Counted from the first letter of the stretch, positions 46,908-58,736 are shown. The stretch is 64,000 nt of DNA from Parazoarcus communis (GCF_003111645.1 NZ_CP022187.1:2542001-2606000), one strand, 5' to 3'. Numbers and translations: made by a program. Notes: generated by a model not told the origin, from the letters alone.

Positions 46908-47183
46908 TTACCTCTTAGCCTTCTTGCTCGCAGCGTGGCCCTTGAAGGTACGCGTCAGAGCAAACTCGCCCAGCTTGTGGCCGACCATGTTCTCGGACAC
47001 GTAGACCGGGATGTGCTGACGACCGTTATGGACTGCAATCGTCAGGCCGACAAAGTCGGGCAGGACGGTGGAACGACGCGACCAGGTCTTGACCGGACGC
47101 TTGTCGTTGCTCGCCCGTGCGGCGTCGACCTTCTTCAGAAGGTGCGCGTCGATGAACGGGCCTTTCTTAATAGAACGTGCCAT
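46908..47183 (-). CDS. rpsS: 30S ribosomal protein S19
   Basis: This 91-residue S19 has [19 protein letters not shown] and the conserved [27 protein letters not shown] in outline. It sits in the 30S head next to S13 and contacts the L5 bridge. Spacing to rplV is 2 bases. Confidence 0.97.
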   Translation of the reverse strand: MARSIKKGPFIDAHLLKKVDAARASNDKRPVKTWSRRSTVLPDFVGLTIAVHNGRQHIPVYVSENMVGHKLGEFALTRTFKGHAASKKAKR

Positions 47184-47193
47184 CTGTTACCCC

Positions 47194-48021
47194 TTAACGC
47201 TTGTGACGACGCTGCACGATCATCGTGTCGGTACGCTTGTTGCTACGGGTACGGTAACCCTTAGCAGGCGTGCCCCACGGGCTGACCGAAACGCGACCTT
47301 CGCCGGTACGACCTTCACCACCACCATGCGGGTGATCCACCGGGTTCATGGCAACACCACGAACCGTCGGGCGGATACCACGCCAGCGGTTTGCACCAGC
47401 CTTGCCGATCTTGCGCAGGCTGTGCTCTTCGTTACCGACTTCGCCGATCGTGGCACGACATTCGACGTGAACACGACGAATCTCGCCCGAGCGCAGACGC
47501 AGCTGAGCGTAAACGCCCTCACGCGCCAGCAGCTGAACCGACGTACCGGCAGCGCGCGCCATCTGCGCACCCTTGCCAGGCATCATTTCCACACAGTGAA
47601 TGGTGGAACCGACCGGAATGTTCCGGATCGGCAGCGCGTTACCGGCCTTGATCGGAGCTTCTACGCCACTCACGACCTGCTGGCCGACGACCACACCGCG
47701 CGGAGCGATGATGTAACGACGCTCGCCATCGGCGTAGCACAGCAGTGCGATGTTTGCCGAACGGTTCGGGTCGTACTCGATGCGCTCAACCTTGGCAACG
47801 ACGCCGTCCTTGTTGCGACGGAAATCGATGACGCGGTAGTGCTGCTTGTGACCACCACCCTGGTGACGCACCGTGATGCGACCCGTGTTGTTACGACCGG
47901 CCTTGCTGCTCTTCTTCTCGAGCAGACCGTCGAAAGGACGGCCCTTGTAGAGGTCGGCGTTGACCACCTTGACCATCGCACGACGGCCGGCGGAGGTAGG
48001 CTTGAGTTTTACCAGTGCCAT
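47194..48021 (-). CDS. rplB: 50S ribosomal protein L2
   Basis: This 275-residue L2 has the OB and SH3-like core and the conserved C-terminal [13 protein letters not shown], whose histidine lies near the peptidyl-transferase centre. [19 protein letters not shown] is also present. It is essential for subunit joining. The sequence looks wild-type and full length. Confidence 0.98.
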   Translation of the reverse strand: MALVKLKPTSAGRRAMVKVVNADLYKGRPFDGLLEKKSSKAGRNNTGRITVRHQGGGHKQHYRVIDFRRNKDGVVAKVERIEYDPNRSANIALLCYADGERRYIIAPRGVVVGQQVVSGVEAPIKAGNALPIRNIPVGSTIHCVEMMPGKGAQMARAAGTSVQLLAREGVYAQLRLRSGEIRRVHVECRATIGEVGNEEHSLRKIGKAGANRWRGIRPTVRGVAMNPVDHPHGGGEGRTGEGRVSVSPWGTPAKGYRTRSNKRTDTMIVQRRHKR

Positions 48022-48027
48022 AATTGA

Positions 48028-48333
48028 TTACTCCCCAGCCGCAAAGTTGATTTCCTGGCCGGGCTTGAGGCAAACGAAGGCCTTCTTCCAGTCTTTGCGA
48101 CGGCCGACGGTGCGACCCGAACGCTTGACCTTGCCCTTGACGTTCAGGACCTGAACCGACTCAACCTGCACCTTGAACAGCAGCTCAACAGCCGCCTTCA
48201 CTTCGGGCTTGGTTGCGTCGGACGCGACCTTGAACACCACCTGCTCGTTCTTGTCGGCGACATAGGTCGCCTTTTCGGAGATCTGAGGGGCGAGCAACAC
48301 CTGCAGCAGACGTTCCTGAGTAATAGCGCTCAT
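48028..48333 (-). CDS. rplW: 50S ribosomal protein L23
   Basis: This 101-residue L23 has the conserved loop [22 protein letters not shown] that reaches the exit tunnel; it is the main trigger-factor dock. The ATG at 48333 overlaps the rplD stop as ATGA and is preferred to a GTG two codons upstream. Confidence 0.96.
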   Translation of the reverse strand: MSAITQERLLQVLLAPQISEKATYVADKNEQVVFKVASDATKPEVKAAVELLFKVQVESVQVLNVKGKVKRSGRTVGRRKDWKKAFVCLKPGQEINFAAGE

Positions 48334-48950
48334 TGCCACGATTCCTCCATCTTTGCCAGCGCACCCTTGGTGACCAGCACCTTCGGGAAACGCACCAGCG
48401 AAACCGGATCGGCCTCGTGAACGTCGAGCACCAGCACCTGATTCAGGTTGCGCGAGGACAAGAACAGGTTCTCGTCCAGGCCATCGGTGATCACCAGCAC
48501 GGAGTCCAGACCCATACCCTTGAGCTTCTGAACCAGCATGCGGGTCTTCGGCGCCTCAACGCTGAAATCCTCGACCACAGCAAGACGGTCTTCGCGAGCC
48601 AGCTGCGAGAGAATCGCGGCAACACCGGCGCGATACATCTTGCGGTTGACCTTCTGCGAGAAGTTCTCGTCGGGCGAGTTCGGGAAGATCTTGCCGCCGC
48701 CACGCCAGAGCGGGCTGGACGCCATACCGGCACGAGCATTACCCGTACCTTTCTGACGGAAAGGCTTGCGCGTCGATTTGTTAACCTCGGCACGACCCTT
48801 CTGGGCACGATTACCCGAACGTGCATTCGCCTGATAGGCGGTCACGAGCTGGTGAATCAGCGCTTCGTTGTATTCACGGCCAAACAGCACGTCAGACGCC
48901 TGCAGCGTCGACGCAGCCTGACCCTGATCATTCAATAATTTCAGTTCCAT
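48330..48950 (-). CDS. rplD: 50S ribosomal protein L4
   Basis: This 206-residue L4 has an extended loop ([25 protein letters not shown]) that reaches the exit tunnel. In E. coli, L4 represses the S10 operon through the rpsJ leader; conservation of that site here was not established. The ATG at 48950 gives [11 protein letters not shown]; the frame is open six codons further. Confidence 0.96.
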   Translation of the reverse strand: MELKLLNDQGQAASTLQASDVLFGREYNEALIHQLVTAYQANARSGNRAQKGRAEVNKSTRKPFRQKGTGNARAGMASSPLWRGGGKIFPNSPDENFSQKVNRKMYRAGVAAILSQLAREDRLAVVEDFSVEAPKTRMLVQKLKGMGLDSVLVITDGLDENLFLSSRNLNQVLVLDVHEADPVSLVRFPKVLVTKGALAKMEESWQ

Positions 48951-48964
48951 TGCGTAATCGCCCC

Positions 48965-49603
48965 TCAAGCCTTGACCGCGGGACGAACGACTACGTCGCC
49001 ACCCTTGGAGCCCGGCACCGCGCCCTTGATCAGGAGCAGTTGACGTTCGACATCAACACGCACGATCTCGAGACCTTGCGTGGTGCGCTGAACGTTGCCG
49101 TATTGACCAGCCATGCGCTTACCAGGAAACACACGACCCGGGTCCTGCGCCATACCAATCGAACCCGGCGAATTGTGCGACACTGAGTTACCGTGCGACG
49201 CGCGGTTCGATGCGAAGTTGTGACGCTTCTGAACACCGGAGAAACCCTTACCGATGGTGACACCCGTCACGTCGACCTTCTGGCCAACAGCGAACAGATC
49301 AGCACCGACGGCGTCACCAGCCTTGAAGCCGGAGACTTGCTCGGCATCAACGCGGAACTCGCGCAGAATGCGGCAGGGCTCGACACCCGCCTTGGCGAGA
49401 TGCCCGGCGAGCGATTTCACGACGCGACTGGCGCGACGCTTACCTACAGCGACCTGGACCGCGGCATAGCCGTCGGTTTCAGGCGTCTTGATCTGGGACA
49501 CACGGTTGTCGGACACGTCAAGCACCGTCACCGGGATGGTCCTGCCATCCTCAGCAAAGATGCGAGTCATGCCGACCTTGCGCCCTACAAGGCCTAGACT
49601 CAT
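48965..49603 (-). CDS. rplC: 50S ribosomal protein L3
   Basis: This 212-residue L3 begins [20 protein letters not shown] and has the long loop with [22 protein letters not shown], containing the Gln/Asn-methylation-type GxxQxPG region in variant form. It initiates 50S assembly. The frame is open to 49708 but the ATG at 49603 has a GGAGAAAAAA ribosome site. Confidence 0.96.
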   Translation of the reverse strand: MSLGLVGRKVGMTRIFAEDGRTIPVTVLDVSDNRVSQIKTPETDGYAAVQVAVGKRRASRVVKSLAGHLAKAGVEPCRILREFRVDAEQVSGFKAGDAVGADLFAVGQKVDVTGVTIGKGFSGVQKRHNFASNRASHGNSVSHNSPGSIGMAQDPGRVFPGKRMAGQYGNVQRTTQGLEIVRVDVERQLLLIKGAVPGSKGGDVVVRPAVKA

Positions 49604-49671
49604 TTTTTTCTCCTGATTCCCGGTTTCGATTGACCGGGGGTCGAACAAATAAATTGCACCAAAAGGCACAA

Positions 49672-49708
49672 GGGCCGGATTATACCGGCCCCATCGAAAT
49701 AAATGCAA
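49672..49708 (-). promoter_or_regulatory. promoter with its -10 in a hairpin loop, upstream of rplC
   Basis: On the minus strand TTGCAT (49703-49708) and a perfect TATAAT (49679-49684) are 18 bases apart. The TATAAT is exactly the loop of a 7-bp perfect GC stem GGGCCGG/CCGGCCC (49672-49691). It lies between rpsJ and rplC, 75 bases before rplC, and could be an internal promoter of the S10 operon. Confidence 0.5.
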
Positions 49709-49717
49709 GCGCGTTTA

Positions 49718-50029
49718 TTACTGCAGCTTGATCTCTACATCCACACCAGCCGGCAGATCCAGCTTCATCAGTGCATCAACCGTCTTGTCGGTCGGATCCA
49801 CGATGTCCATCAGGCGCTGGTGAGTACGGATTTCCATCTGGTCGCGCGACGCCTTGTTGACGTGCGGCGAGCGCAGCAAGTCAAAACGCTCGATACGCGT
49901 CGGCAACGGCACGGGGCCACGGACGACAGCGCCGGTGCGCTTGGCGGTATCAACGATTTCGAGTGCCGACTGATCGATCAGGCGGTAGTCGAAAGCTTTC
50001 AGGCGGATGCGGATTTTCTGGCTTTGCAT
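49718..50029 (-). CDS. rpsJ: 30S ribosomal protein S10 (NusE)
   Basis: This 103-residue S10 begins [19 protein letters not shown] and has [29 protein letters not shown] in outline. As NusE it also takes part in rRNA antitermination with NusB and NusG. It is separated from rplC by 114 bases with a promoter and hairpin, unlike the tight E. coli S10 operon. Confidence 0.97.
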   Translation of the reverse strand: MQSQKIRIRLKAFDYRLIDQSALEIVDTAKRTGAVVRGPVPLPTRIERFDLLRSPHVNKASRDQMEIRTHQRLMDIVDPTDKTVDALMKLDLPAGVDVEIKLQ

Positions 50030-50052
50030 GATTTTGTTCCCAAAGAGCGAAT

Positions 50053-50076
50053 GCGCGGAGCCCTGTGGCCCCGCGC
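50053..50076 (-). terminator. hairpin between tuf and rpsJ
   Basis: A 10-bp stem GCGCGGGGCC/GGCTCCGCGC (one G-U pair) with a 4-base loop lies 10 bases after the tuf stop. Only a weak U-rich stretch follows, so partial termination or mRNA 3'-end protection of tuf is likely rather than full termination. Confidence 0.5.
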
Positions 50077-50086
50077 AGTTTTGATG

Positions 50087-51277
50087 TTACTCGATGATCT
50101 TGGCGACGACACCGGCGCCAACAGTACGGCCACCTTCGCGAATTGCGAAGCGCAGACCTTCTTCCATGGCGATCGGGGCGATCAGCTTGACGGTGATCGA
50201 CACGTTGTCGCCCGGCATGACCATCTCGGTGCCTTCCGGCAGCGTGATCGAACCGGTCACGTCCGTGGTACGGAAGTAGAACTGCGGACGGTAGTTCGCG
50301 AAGAACGGGGTGTGACGACCGCCCTCTTCCTTCGACAGTACATACACCTCACCCGTGAAGTGGGTGTGCGGCTTGATCGAACCCGGCTTGCACAGCACCT
50401 GGCCACGCTCGACGTCTTCACGCTTGGTGCCGCGCAGCAGCACGCCAACGTTGTCGCCAGCCTGACCCTGGTCAAGCAGCTTGCGGAACATTTCAACGCC
50501 GGTGCAGGTGGTCTTGACCGTGGCCTTGATACCCACGATTTCGATTTCTTCACCGACCTTGACGACACCGCGCTCAACACGACCGGTCACCACGGTACCG
50601 CGACCGGAGATCGAGAACACGTCTTCGATCGGCAGCAGGAAGGGCTTGTCGATTGCACGCTCAGGCGTCGGGATGTAGCTGTCAAGCGCAGCAGCCAGTT
50701 CGAAAATGGCCGGCTCGCCGATCGGCGACTGGTCACCCTCGAGCGCCTTCAGCGCCGAACCCTTGACGATGGGCACATCGTCGCCCGGGAAGTCGTACTT
50801 GGACAACAGCTCGCGAACTTCCATCTCGACGAGCTCAAGCAGCTCTTCGTCGTCGACCATGTCGCACTTGTTCAGGAACACGATGATGTACGGAACACCA
50901 ACCTGACGCGCCAGCAGAATGTGCTCGCGAGTCTGGGGCATCGGGCCGTCAGCGGCCGAACACACCAGGATCGCGCCGTCCATCTGCGCAGCACCGGTAA
51001 TCATGTTCTTCACGTAGTCAGCGTGACCCGGGCAGTCAACGTGAGCGTAGTGACGATTCTCGGTTTCGTACTCGACGTGTGCGGTGTTGATCGTGATACC
51101 GCGTGCCTTTTCTTCAGGCGCGCTGTCGATCGACGCATAGTCCTTGGCCTCGCCACCGAACTTCTTCGACAGAATCGTCGTGATTGCCGCCGTCAGCGTG
51201 GTCTTGCCATGGTCAACGTGGCCAATCGTGCCAACGTTTACGTGCGGCTTCGTACGCTCAAACTTACCCTTAGCCAT
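50087..51277 (-). CDS. tuf: elongation factor Tu
   Basis: This 396-residue EF-Tu has G1 GHVDHGKTT at 19-27, effector [22 protein letters not shown] and the guanine motif NKCD. Domains 2 and 3 are complete. It delivers aminoacyl-tRNA to the ribosome. Betaproteobacteria usually have a second copy upstream of the secE-nusG genes, outside this window. Spacing to fusA is 27 bases. Confidence 0.98.
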   Translation of the reverse strand: MAKGKFERTKPHVNVGTIGHVDHGKTTLTAAITTILSKKFGGEAKDYASIDSAPEEKARGITINTAHVEYETENRHYAHVDCPGHADYVKNMITGAAQMDGAILVCSAADGPMPQTREHILLARQVGVPYIIVFLNKCDMVDDEELLELVEMEVRELLSKYDFPGDDVPIVKGSALKALEGDQSPIGEPAIFELAAALDSYIPTPERAIDKPFLLPIEDVFSISGRGTVVTGRVERGVVKVGEEIEIVGIKATVKTTCTGVEMFRKLLDQGQAGDNVGVLLRGTKREDVERGQVLCKPGSIKPHTHFTGEVYVLSKEEGGRHTPFFANYRPQFYFRTTDVTGSITLPEGTEMVMPGDNVSITVKLIAPIAMEEGLRFAIREGGRTVGAGVVAKIIE

Positions 51278-51304
51278 TACTAAATCCTCGCTTTAGATCG
51301 TTGA

Positions 51305-53401
51305 TTACTTGCGATTGTTGATCACTGCCTCGGCGACGCTCTTGGGCGCTTCCGAGTAGTGCTTGAATTCCATCGAATAGGTCGCACGACCCTGTGACAG
51401 CGAGCGCAGCTGGGTCGCGTAACCGAACATCTCGGCAAGCGGCACTTCAGCCTTGATCTCTTTCACACCACCGATGAGGTCTTCCATGCCCTGAACGATG
51501 CCGCGACGACCCGACAGGTCGCCCATCACGTTACCCATGTAGTCCTCAGGCGTCTCGACCACAACAGCCATCATCGGCTCGAGCAGCACGGGGTTGGCCT
51601 TGCGCATTGCATCCTTGAAGGCCATCGAAGCAGCCATCTTGAACGCGTTTTCGTTCGAGTCGACATCGTGGTAGGAACCGTCAAACAGCGTGACCTTCAC
51701 ATCCACGACCGGGAAGCCGGCGAGCACGCCGTTCGGCAGCGTGTCCTGCAGACCCTTGTCGACAGCAGGGATGTATTCGCGCGGAACCACACCACCCTTG
51801 ATCGCATCGACGAATTCGTAACCCTTGCCGGTTTCGTTCGGCTCGAGCTTGATCCACACGTGACCGTACTGACCGCGACCACCAGACTGCTTGACGAACT
51901 TGCCTTCCTGCTCGACAGCCTTGCGGATTGCCTCGCGGTATGCGACCTGAGGCGCACCGACGTTTGCTTCGACGTTGAACTCACGCTTCATGCGGTCGAC
52001 GATGATCTCGAGGTGCAATTCGCCCATACCCGAGATGATGGTCTGACCAGATTCTTCGTCAGTACGCACGCGGAACGACGGATCTTCTGCAGCCAGACGA
52101 CCCAGCGCGATACCCATGCGCTCCTGGTCGCTCTTGGTCTTCGGCTCAACGGCAACGTGAATCACCGGATCCGGGAAGATCATGCGCTCAAGAATGATGG
52201 GTGCGCTTGGATCACACAGGGTTTCACCCGTGGTCACTTCCTTCAGACCCACGCAGGCTGCGATGTCGCCGGCCAGCACTTCCTTGATTTCTTCACGCTC
52301 GTTGGCGTGCATCTGCAGGATCCGGCCGATACGCTCTTTCTTGCCCTTCACCGAGTTCAGCACGGTCTCACCGGAGTTCAGCACACCGGAGTAAACACGT
52401 ACAAAGGTCAGCTGACCGACGAACGGGTCGGTCATGAGCTTGAATGCAAGCGCCGAGAACTTTTCCTTGTCGTCAGCCTTGCGCGAAGTTTCCTTCTCGT
52501 CGTCATCGATACCAACGACCGGGGGAATATCCACCGGCGACGGCAGCAGCTCGATGACGGCGTCGAGCATGCGCTGGACACCCTTGTTCTTGAATGCGGT
52601 ACCGCAGAGCATCGGCTGAATTTCGCAAGCCAGCGTACGCTGACGCAGACCGGCATTGATCTTCTCAGGCGACAGATCACCGTTCTCGAGGTACTCGTTC
52701 ATCAGGTCTTCGTTGGCTTCTGCAGCCGCCTCAACCATCTGTTCGCGCCACTCGTTTGCAAGCTCGACGAGCTCTGCAGGAATCTCTTTGTACTCGAACT
52801 TCATGCCCTGGGACGCTTCGTCCCAGATGATCGCCTTCATGCGAACCAGATCGACAACACCGGTAAAGGTATCTTCGGCACCGATAGGAATCACGATCGG
52901 CACGGGATTTGCCTTCAGGCGCTGCTTCATCTGCTCGACGACCTTGAAGAAGTTGGCGCCGGAGCGGTCCATCTTGTTCACGAAGGCCAGACGAGGAACC
53001 TTGTACTTGGTAGCCTGACGCCACACGGTTTCCGACTGCGGCTGAACACCACCCACAGCGCAATAGACCATGCACGCGCCATCGAGCACACGCATGGAAC
53101 GCTCGACTTCGATCGTGAAGTCAACGTGTCCCGGGGTGTCGATGATGTTGAAGCGGTGCTCGGGATAGGACATTTCCATGCCCTTCCAGAAGCAGGTCGT
53201 CGCAGCGGAGGTAATCGTGATCCCGCGCTCCTGCTCTTGCGCCATCCAGTCCATGGTGGCGGCGCCATCATGCACTTCACCAATCTTGTGATTGACACCG
53301 GTGTAGAAAAGGATGCGCTCGGTCGTTGTCGTCTTGCCGGCGTCGATGTGCGCTGAGATACCGATGTTGCGGTAGCGCTCAATAGGAGTCTTGCGAGCCA
53401 C
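51305..53401 (-). CDS. fusA: elongation factor G
   Basis: This 698-residue EF-G has G1 [10 protein letters not shown] from 17, [19 protein letters not shown] and all five domains, including domain IV with [15 protein letters not shown]. It drives translocation and, with RRF, ribosome recycling. No obvious change in the fusidic-acid pocket region was noted. Two hairpins lie in the 106-base gap to rpsG. Confidence 0.98.
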   Translation of the reverse strand: MARKTPIERYRNIGISAHIDAGKTTTTERILFYTGVNHKIGEVHDGAATMDWMAQEQERGITITSAATTCFWKGMEMSYPEHRFNIIDTPGHVDFTIEVERSMRVLDGACMVYCAVGGVQPQSETVWRQATKYKVPRLAFVNKMDRSGANFFKVVEQMKQRLKANPVPIVIPIGAEDTFTGVVDLVRMKAIIWDEASQGMKFEYKEIPAELVELANEWREQMVEAAAEANEDLMNEYLENGDLSPEKINAGLRQRTLACEIQPMLCGTAFKNKGVQRMLDAVIELLPSPVDIPPVVGIDDDEKETSRKADDKEKFSALAFKLMTDPFVGQLTFVRVYSGVLNSGETVLNSVKGKKERIGRILQMHANEREEIKEVLAGDIAACVGLKEVTTGETLCDPSAPIILERMIFPDPVIHVAVEPKTKSDQERMGIALGRLAAEDPSFRVRTDEESGQTIISGMGELHLEIIVDRMKREFNVEANVGAPQVAYREAIRKAVEQEGKFVKQSGGRGQYGHVWIKLEPNETGKGYEFVDAIKGGVVPREYIPAVDKGLQDTLPNGVLAGFPVVDVKVTLFDGSYHDVDSNENAFKMAASMAFKDAMRKANPVLLEPMMAVVVETPEDYMGNVMGDLSGRRGIVQGMEDLIGGVKEIKAEVPLAEMFGYATQLRSLSQGRATYSMEFKHYSEAPKSVAEAVINNRK

Positions 53402-53422
53402 GTTTTACCTGCCTTACGTTAT

Positions 53423-53439
53423 TCGCGCAGCATGCGCGA
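53423..53439 (-). other. small hairpin before fusA
   Basis: TCGCGCA/TGCGCGA with a 3-base loop, about 22 bases upstream of the fusA start. It may affect access to the fusA ribosome site. Confidence 0.35.
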
Positions 53440-53457
53440 TGAACCGTTCGTTTCGTT

Positions 53458-53486
53458 AAAAACAATCGAGCCCTATACAGGGCTCG
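53458..53486 (-). terminator. terminator-like hairpin between rpsG and fusA
   Basis: An 8-bp perfect stem CGAGCCCT/AGGGCTCG with a 4-base loop is followed by ATTGTTTTT, so it has the form of a rho-independent terminator inside the str operon. It probably gives partial termination and tunes fusA/tuf against rpsL/rpsG. Confidence 0.6.
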
Positions 53487-53507
53487 AAACACCGCCACCA
53501 ATAAGAA

Positions 53508-53978
53508 TCAGAAGCGGTAGTGTGAGAATGCCTTGTTAGCCTCGGCCATCCTGTGGACTTCCTCGCGCTTCTTCATGGCAGCGCCACGGCCATCAGCGGC
53601 CTCGAGCAGCTCGCCAGCAAGACGCTGGGCCATCGACTTCTCGGCACGCTTGCGGGCCGACTCACGCAGCCAGCGCATCGAGAGCGCCATACGGCGGGAA
53701 GGACGAACCTCGACCGGCACCTGGTAGTTTGCACCACCGACGCGACGGCTCTTGACTTCGACCACCGGCTTGACGTTGGCAACCGCAGAGGCGAAAACCT
53801 CGAGCGGATCCTTGCCCGACTTGGTCGAGATGTGATCAAAGGCACCATAGACGATGCGCTCAGCAACGGCCTTCTTGCCGGACTGCATGATCACGTTGAT
53901 GAACTTGGAAACATCCTGCGATGCGAATTTCGGATCCGGCAGAATTTCACGTTTTGGTACTTCGCGACGACGCGGCAT
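53508..53978 (-). CDS. rpsG: 30S ribosomal protein S7
   Basis: This 156-residue S7 begins [18 protein letters not shown] and contains [24 protein letters not shown]. It nucleates assembly of the 30S head and, in E. coli, regulates the str operon at the rpsL-rpsG gap. Here that gap is only 33 bases, much shorter than in E. coli, so the same feedback structure may not exist. Confidence 0.97.
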   Translation of the reverse strand: MPRRREVPKREILPDPKFASQDVSKFINVIMQSGKKAVAERIVYGAFDHISTKSGKDPLEVFASAVANVKPVVEVKSRRVGGANYQVPVEVRPSRRMALSMRWLRESARKRAEKSMAQRLAGELLEAADGRGAAMKKREEVHRMAEANKAFSHYRF

Positions 53979-54011
53979 ATCTAACCCTCAAAAATGTTTT
54001 GGTAAAGCCGA

Positions 54012-54389
54012 TCAGGCTTTCTTCGGACGCTTCGCGCCGTACTTGGAGCGCGACTGCTTCCGATCCTTGACACCCTGAAGATCGAGGGAGCCGCGAACGA
54101 TGTGGTAACGCACACCCGGCAAATCCTTTACCCGGCCACCACGGATCAGGACCACGGAGTGCTCCTGGAGGTTGTGACCTTCACCACCGATGTACGAAAT
54201 GACTTCAAAACCGTTGGTCAGACGAACCTTGGCCACTTTACGCAGCGCCGAGTTCGGCTTCTTCGGAGTTGTCGTGTAAACGCGCGTACACACGCCACGC
54301 TTCTGCGGGCAGGCTTCGAGCGCAGGAACCTTGCTCTTGATTACTTCCAGCTGACGCGGCTTGCGGACAAGCTGATTGATTGTTGGCAT
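54012..54389 (-). CDS. rpsL: 30S ribosomal protein S12
   Basis: This 125-residue S12 has [20 protein letters not shown] and the accuracy loops [13 protein letters not shown] (Lys43/44) and [13 protein letters not shown] (Lys88), both wild-type, so streptomycin sensitivity is predicted from this gene. The frame extends upstream to 54482, but MPTINQ at 54389 is the family start. A promoter and an attenuator-like terminator precede it. Confidence 0.97.
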   Translation of the reverse strand: MPTINQLVRKPRQLEVIKSKVPALEACPQKRGVCTRVYTTTPKKPNSALRKVAKVRLTNGFEVISYIGGEGHNLQEHSVVLIRGGRVKDLPGVRYHIVRGSLDLQGVKDRKQSRSKYGAKRPKKA

Positions 54390-54404
54390 AGCTTGAGAAT
54401 TCCC

Positions 54405-54439
54405 AAAAAACCGAGGCAGCCCGCCAAGGGCCGCCTCGG
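54405..54439 (-). terminator. strong terminator between rpoC and rpsL
   Basis: The stem CCGAGGC-x-GCCC / GGGC-x-GCCTCGG (11 pairs, one internal mismatch, 5-base loop) is followed by six U. It ends rpoBC transcripts, but because it lies downstream of the str promoter it would also attenuate rpsL transcription. Confidence 0.8.
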
Positions 54440-54457
54440 GCGGTTTATTCCGGCTGC

Positions 54458-54479
54458 GACCGACTACGATTGGTCGGTC
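54458..54479 (-). other. leader hairpin 1 of the str operon
   Basis: GACCGAC/GTCGGTC with an 8-base loop lies between the str promoter and the terminator. It could be a pausing or protein-binding element of the leader RNA. Confidence 0.45.
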
Positions 54480-54495
54480 CACAAAAAGAGGCCGG

Positions 54496-54525
54496 AGTTT
54501 AGTCCGAGACTTAAATAAAAGTCAA
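54496..54525 (-). promoter_or_regulatory. str-operon promoter overlapping the rpoC stop
   Basis: On the minus strand TTGACT (54520-54525) and TAAACT (54496-54501) are 18 bases apart. The TGA of the -35 is the stop codon of rpoC. It is followed by about 100 bases of leader with two hairpins before rpsL. Confidence 0.6.
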
Positions 54526-57500
54526 CTCGTGTGACTATCCTGGTGCACTTCCGCAACAACTTCTTCCGGTGCCCAGGCATGCCCCGAGCCAAGATCCTCT
54601 CCCGCCACCTGCGCCTTGCGGCTGCGATGGTAGGCGAGACCGGTACCAGCAGGAATCAGTCGACCGACAATGACGTTTTCCTTCAGGCCGCGCAACTCGT
54701 CACGCTTGCCCATGATCGCCGCTTCGGTCAGCACACGCGTGGTTTCCTGGAAGGAAGCAGCGGAGATGAACGAATCGGTCGACAACGAAGCCTTGGTAAT
54801 ACCGAGCAGCACGTTCTCGTATTGAGCCGGAAGCTTTCCTTCTGCTTCCAGGCGGTCGTTTTCGTCCAGGACTTCGGAACGCTCGACCTGTTCCTCGCGG
54901 ATGAAACGGCTGTCGCCTGAATCACTGATCACGACGCGACGAAGCATCTGACGCACGATGACTTCGATGTGTTTGTCGTTGATCTTCACGCCCTGGAGAC
55001 GATAAACGTCCTGAACTTCGTCGATGATGTAGCGAGCCAGCGCATTGATACCCTGCAGTCGCAGAATGTCATGCGGGTCCGCTGGACCGTCGACGATGTG
55101 CTCACCCTTGTTCACCACCTGACCGTCGTGGACCATCAGATGCTTGTCCTTCGGGATCAGGAATTCATGCACCGTGCCATCGGGCTCGGTGATGACCAGA
55201 CGCTGCTTGCCCTTGGTGTCCTTACCGAAGGAAACCGTACCGGTGTACTCGGCGAGCAGGCCTGCGTCCTTCGGCGAACGGGCTTCAAACAGTTCGGCAA
55301 CGCGCGGCAGACCACCGGTAATGTCACGCGTCTTAGCCGATTCCTGCGGGATACGTGCAAGCACGTCGCCCACGAAGACCTGCTGACCATCCTTGACCGT
55401 AATCAGCGAACCGACCTGGAAGGTGATGGTCACTGCGTGATCGGTACCGGCGATGCGGACCTCTTCGCCGTTCTCGTCAAGCAGCTTGACCTGCGGCCGG
55501 ACACCCTTCGCCGTACCCGTCGGGGAGCGACGCTTGGAGTCGATGACTACCAGGGTCGACAGACCGGTCACTTCGTCAATCTGCTTGGCGACCGTTGCAC
55601 CTTCCTCGACGTTCTCGAACTTCACCGTACCGGAGTATTCGGTGACGATCGGACGGGTGTGCGGATCCCAGGTCGCAAGCTGCGCGCCGGCCTTGACGGT
55701 TCCACCGTCGTCGACCAGCAGCATTGCACCGTACGGGAGCTTGTGACGCTCGCGCTCGCGGCCCATCTCGTCGGCAACCACAACCTCTGCCGAGCGCGCG
55801 ATCACAACCTTCTCGCCCTTGGCGCTCGAAACGTAGCGCATGTTGCCGGCAAAGCGGATGGTACCGGTTGATTTCGCCTCGACACCGCTCGCGGATGCAG
55901 CCCGCGAAGCGGCACCACCGACGTGGAAGGTACGCATGGTCAGCTGGGTACCCGGCTCACCGATCGACTGTGCGGCGATCACACCGACAGCCTCACCGGC
56001 GTTGACGCGCATGCCGCGACCAAGGTCACGACCATAGCACTGGGCACACAGGCCGTAGCGCGTTTCGCAGGTCAGCGGCGTACGCACCTTGACTTCATCG
56101 ACACCGAGGCTCTCTACGAGGTCGACAGCATCTTCGTCGAGCAGCGAGCCTGCCTCGATAACGGTTTCCTGCGTATCGGGACTGACGATGTCATCGACGC
56201 AGACGCGGCCGAGAATCCGGTCGCGCAAGGGCTCGATCACCTCACCACCCTCAATCAGGGCCTTCATCGAGAAACCTTCACGCGTGCCGCAATCGTCCTC
56301 GATGACCACCAGATCCTGAGTCACGTCGACCAGACGGCGCGTCAGGTAACCCGAGTTTGCCGTCTTCAGCGCCGTGTCGGCCAGACCCTTACGGGCACCG
56401 TGCGTGGAGATGAAGTACTGCAGAACGTTCAGACCTTCACGGAAGTTGGTCGTGATAGGCGTCTCGATAATCGAGCCATCCGGCTTGGCCATCAGGCCAC
56501 GCATGCCGGCAAGCTGACGGATCTGGGCCGCGGAACCCCGCGCGCCCGAGTCGGCCATCATGTAAATCGAGTTGAACGCTTCCTGCTTGACCGTCTTGCC
56601 TTCGCGGTCGACCACTTCTTCCGAGCCAAGCTGCTCCATCATGGCCTTGGCTACCTGGTCGCCACAGCGACCCCAGATGTCCACGACCTTGTTGTAGCGC
56701 TCGCCGTCCGTTACCAGACCCGAGGTGTACTGCTGGGCGATTTCCTTGACTTCACTTTCGGCTGCGCGAATCAGGTCTTCCTTCAGCTTCGGAACCAGCA
56801 TGTCCTTGACCGCAATCGAGATACCGGCACGGGTTGCGAGACGGTAACCGAACTGCATCAGCTGGTCGGCGAAGATCACCGTCGCACGCAGACCGCAACG
56901 GCGGAACGATGCGTTGATGAGCTTCGAGATTTCCTTCTTCTTGAGCGGCTTGTCAATGACGCTGAACGGCAGGCCTGCCGGCAGGATCTCGGACAGAATC
57001 GCACGCCCGGCCGTGGTTTCATAACGGCCGATACGTTCGATGCGCTCGCCGTCAGGCCCCAGGTCGGCTTCCTTCAGACGCACCGTGATACGTGCATGCA
57101 GCGAGATCTGACCCGACTCGTACGCACGCTTCACTTCGCTCACGTCGGCCATGAACATGCCTTCGCCAGGCACGTTCACACCTTCGCGGGTGGCGTAGTA
57201 CAGACCGAGAACGATATCCTGCGACGGTACGATGATCGGCTCGCCGTTGGCGGGCGAAAGCACGTTGTTCGAGGCCAGCATCAGCGTGCGGGCTTCCATC
57301 TGCGCTTCCAGCGACAGCGGCACGTGGACGGCCATCTGGTCACCGTCGAAGTCGGCGTTGAACGCGACGCAGACGAGCGGATGCAGCTGGATGGCCTTGC
57401 CTTCGATCAGCACCGGCTCGAATGCCTGGATGCCAAGGCGGTGCAGGGTGGGCGCACGGTTCAGCATCACCGGATGTTCGCGGATGACATCCTCGAGGAT

Positions 57501-58736
57501 GTCCCACACCACCGGCTCCTGCAGCTCGACCATTTTCTTGGCCTGCTTGATCGTGGTCGCCAGCCCGAGCAGTTCGAGCTTGTTGAAGATGAAGGGCTTG
57601 AACAGCTCAAGCGCCATCAGCTTCGGCAGACCGCACTGGTGCAGCTTGAGCTGCGGACCAACGGTAATGACCGAACGACCCGAGTAGTCAACGCGCTTGC
57701 CCAGCAGGTTCTGACGGAAACGACCGCCCTTGCCCTTGATCATGTCGGCGAGCGACTTCAGCGGACGCTTGTTGGCGCCCGTCATGGCCTTGCCGCGACG
57801 ACCGTTGTCGAGCAGGGAGTCGACCGACTCCTGCAGCATGCGCTTTTCGTTACGAACGATGATGTCCGGCGCCTTCAGCTCGAGCAGACGCTTCAGGCGG
57901 TTGTTACGGTTGATGACGCGACGATACAGATCGTTCAGGTCGGAGGTGGCGAAACGGCCACCGTCCAGCGGCACCAGCGGGCGCAGGTCAGGCGGCAGCA
58001 CCGGCAGCACTTCGAGAATCATCCACTCGGGCTTGATGCCCGAGTGCTGGAACGCCTCGAGCACCTTGAGGCGCTTGGAATACTTCTTCACCTTGGCTTC
58101 GGAGCCGGTGGTCTCGAGGTCGGAACGCAGCTTCTCGATTTCGAGGCTGACGTCGAGGGTGCGCAGCAGTTCGCGAATACCTTCGGCGCCCATCACGGCA
58201 TCGAAGTCGTCGCCGTACTCTTCGACCTTCGCCAGGTAGTCGTCCTCGGTCAGCAGCTGACCGCGGTTGAGCGGGGTCATACCCGGCTCAACCACCACGA
58301 AGGCTTCGAAGTAAAGCACGCGCTCGATGTCGCGCAGGGTCATGTCGAGCACCATGCCGAGACGGCTCGGCAAGCTCTTCAGGAACCAGATGTGTGCAAC
58401 GACGCTGGCCAGTTCGATATGGCCCATGCGCTCGCGGCGCACTTTCGACAACGTGACTTCAACGCCACACTTTTCGCAGATCACGCCACGGTGCTTGAGG
58501 CGCTTGTATTTGCCGCACAGACACTCGTAGTCCTTGACCGGCCCGAAAATCTTGGCGCAGAACAGACCGTCGCGTTCGGGTTTGAACGTACGGTAGTTGA
58601 TGGTCTCGGGCTTCTTGACTTCACCGTAGGACCACGACCGGATCTTGTCGGGCGAGGCGAGGCCAATGGTAATGGCTTCGAACTCTTCCTCATGCGGCAA
58701 GGTTTGCTTGAACAGGTCAGCGAGCAGGCTCTTCAT
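54522..58736 (-). CDS. rpoC: RNA polymerase beta' subunit
   Basis: This 1404-residue beta' has the N-terminal zinc site ([20 protein letters not shown]), the catalytic magnesium triad NADFDGD at 460-466, the bridge-helix/trigger-loop regions and a second zinc site (CGTREG, then [11 protein letters not shown]). The length matches proteobacterial beta'. It pairs with rpoB 44 bases upstream. Its stop codon forms part of the next promoter. Confidence 0.98.
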   Translation of the reverse strand: MKSLLADLFKQTLPHEEEFEAITIGLASPDKIRSWSYGEVKKPETINYRTFKPERDGLFCAKIFGPVKDYECLCGKYKRLKHRGVICEKCGVEVTLSKVRRERMGHIELASVVAHIWFLKSLPSRLGMVLDMTLRDIERVLYFEAFVVVEPGMTPLNRGQLLTEDDYLAKVEEYGDDFDAVMGAEGIRELLRTLDVSLEIEKLRSDLETTGSEAKVKKYSKRLKVLEAFQHSGIKPEWMILEVLPVLPPDLRPLVPLDGGRFATSDLNDLYRRVINRNNRLKRLLELKAPDIIVRNEKRMLQESVDSLLDNGRRGKAMTGANKRPLKSLADMIKGKGGRFRQNLLGKRVDYSGRSVITVGPQLKLHQCGLPKLMALELFKPFIFNKLELLGLATTIKQAKKMVELQEPVVWDILEDVIREHPVMLNRAPTLHRLGIQAFEPVLIEGKAIQLHPLVCVAFNADFDGDQMAVHVPLSLEAQMEARTLMLASNNVLSPANGEPIIVPSQDIVLGLYYATREGVNVPGEGMFMADVSEVKRAYESGQISLHARITVRLKEADLGPDGERIERIGRYETTAGRAILSEILPAGLPFSVIDKPLKKKEISKLINASFRRCGLRATVIFADQLMQFGYRLATRAGISIAVKDMLVPKLKEDLIRAAESEVKEIAQQYTSGLVTDGERYNKVVDIWGRCGDQVAKAMMEQLGSEEVVDREGKTVKQEAFNSIYMMADSGARGSAAQIRQLAGMRGLMAKPDGSIIETPITTNFREGLNVLQYFISTHGARKGLADTALKTANSGYLTRRLVDVTQDLVVIEDDCGTREGFSMKALIEGGEVIEPLRDRILGRVCVDDIVSPDTQETVIEAGSLLDEDAVDLVESLGVDEVKVRTPLTCETRYGLCAQCYGRDLGRGMRVNAGEAVGVIAAQSIGEPGTQLTMRTFHVGGAASRAASASGVEAKSTGTIRFAGNMRYVSSAKGEKVVIARSAEVVVADEMGRERERHKLPYGAMLLVDDGGTVKAGAQLATWDPHTRPIVTEYSGTVKFENVEEGATVAKQIDEVTGLSTLVVIDSKRRSPTGTAKGVRPQVKLLDENGEEVRIAGTDHAVTITFQVGSLITVKDGQQVFVGDVLARIPQESAKTRDITGGLPRVAELFEARSPKDAGLLAEYTGTVSFGKDTKGKQRLVITEPDGTVHEFLIPKDKHLMVHDGQVVNKGEHIVDGPADPHDILRLQGINALARYIIDEVQDVYRLQGVKINDKHIEVIVRQMLRRVVISDSGDSRFIREEQVERSEVLDENDRLEAEGKLPAQYENVLLGITKASLSTDSFISAASFQETTRVLTEAAIMGKRDELRGLKENVIVGRLIPAGTGLAYHRSRKAQVAGEDLGSGHAWAPEEVVAEVHQDSHTS

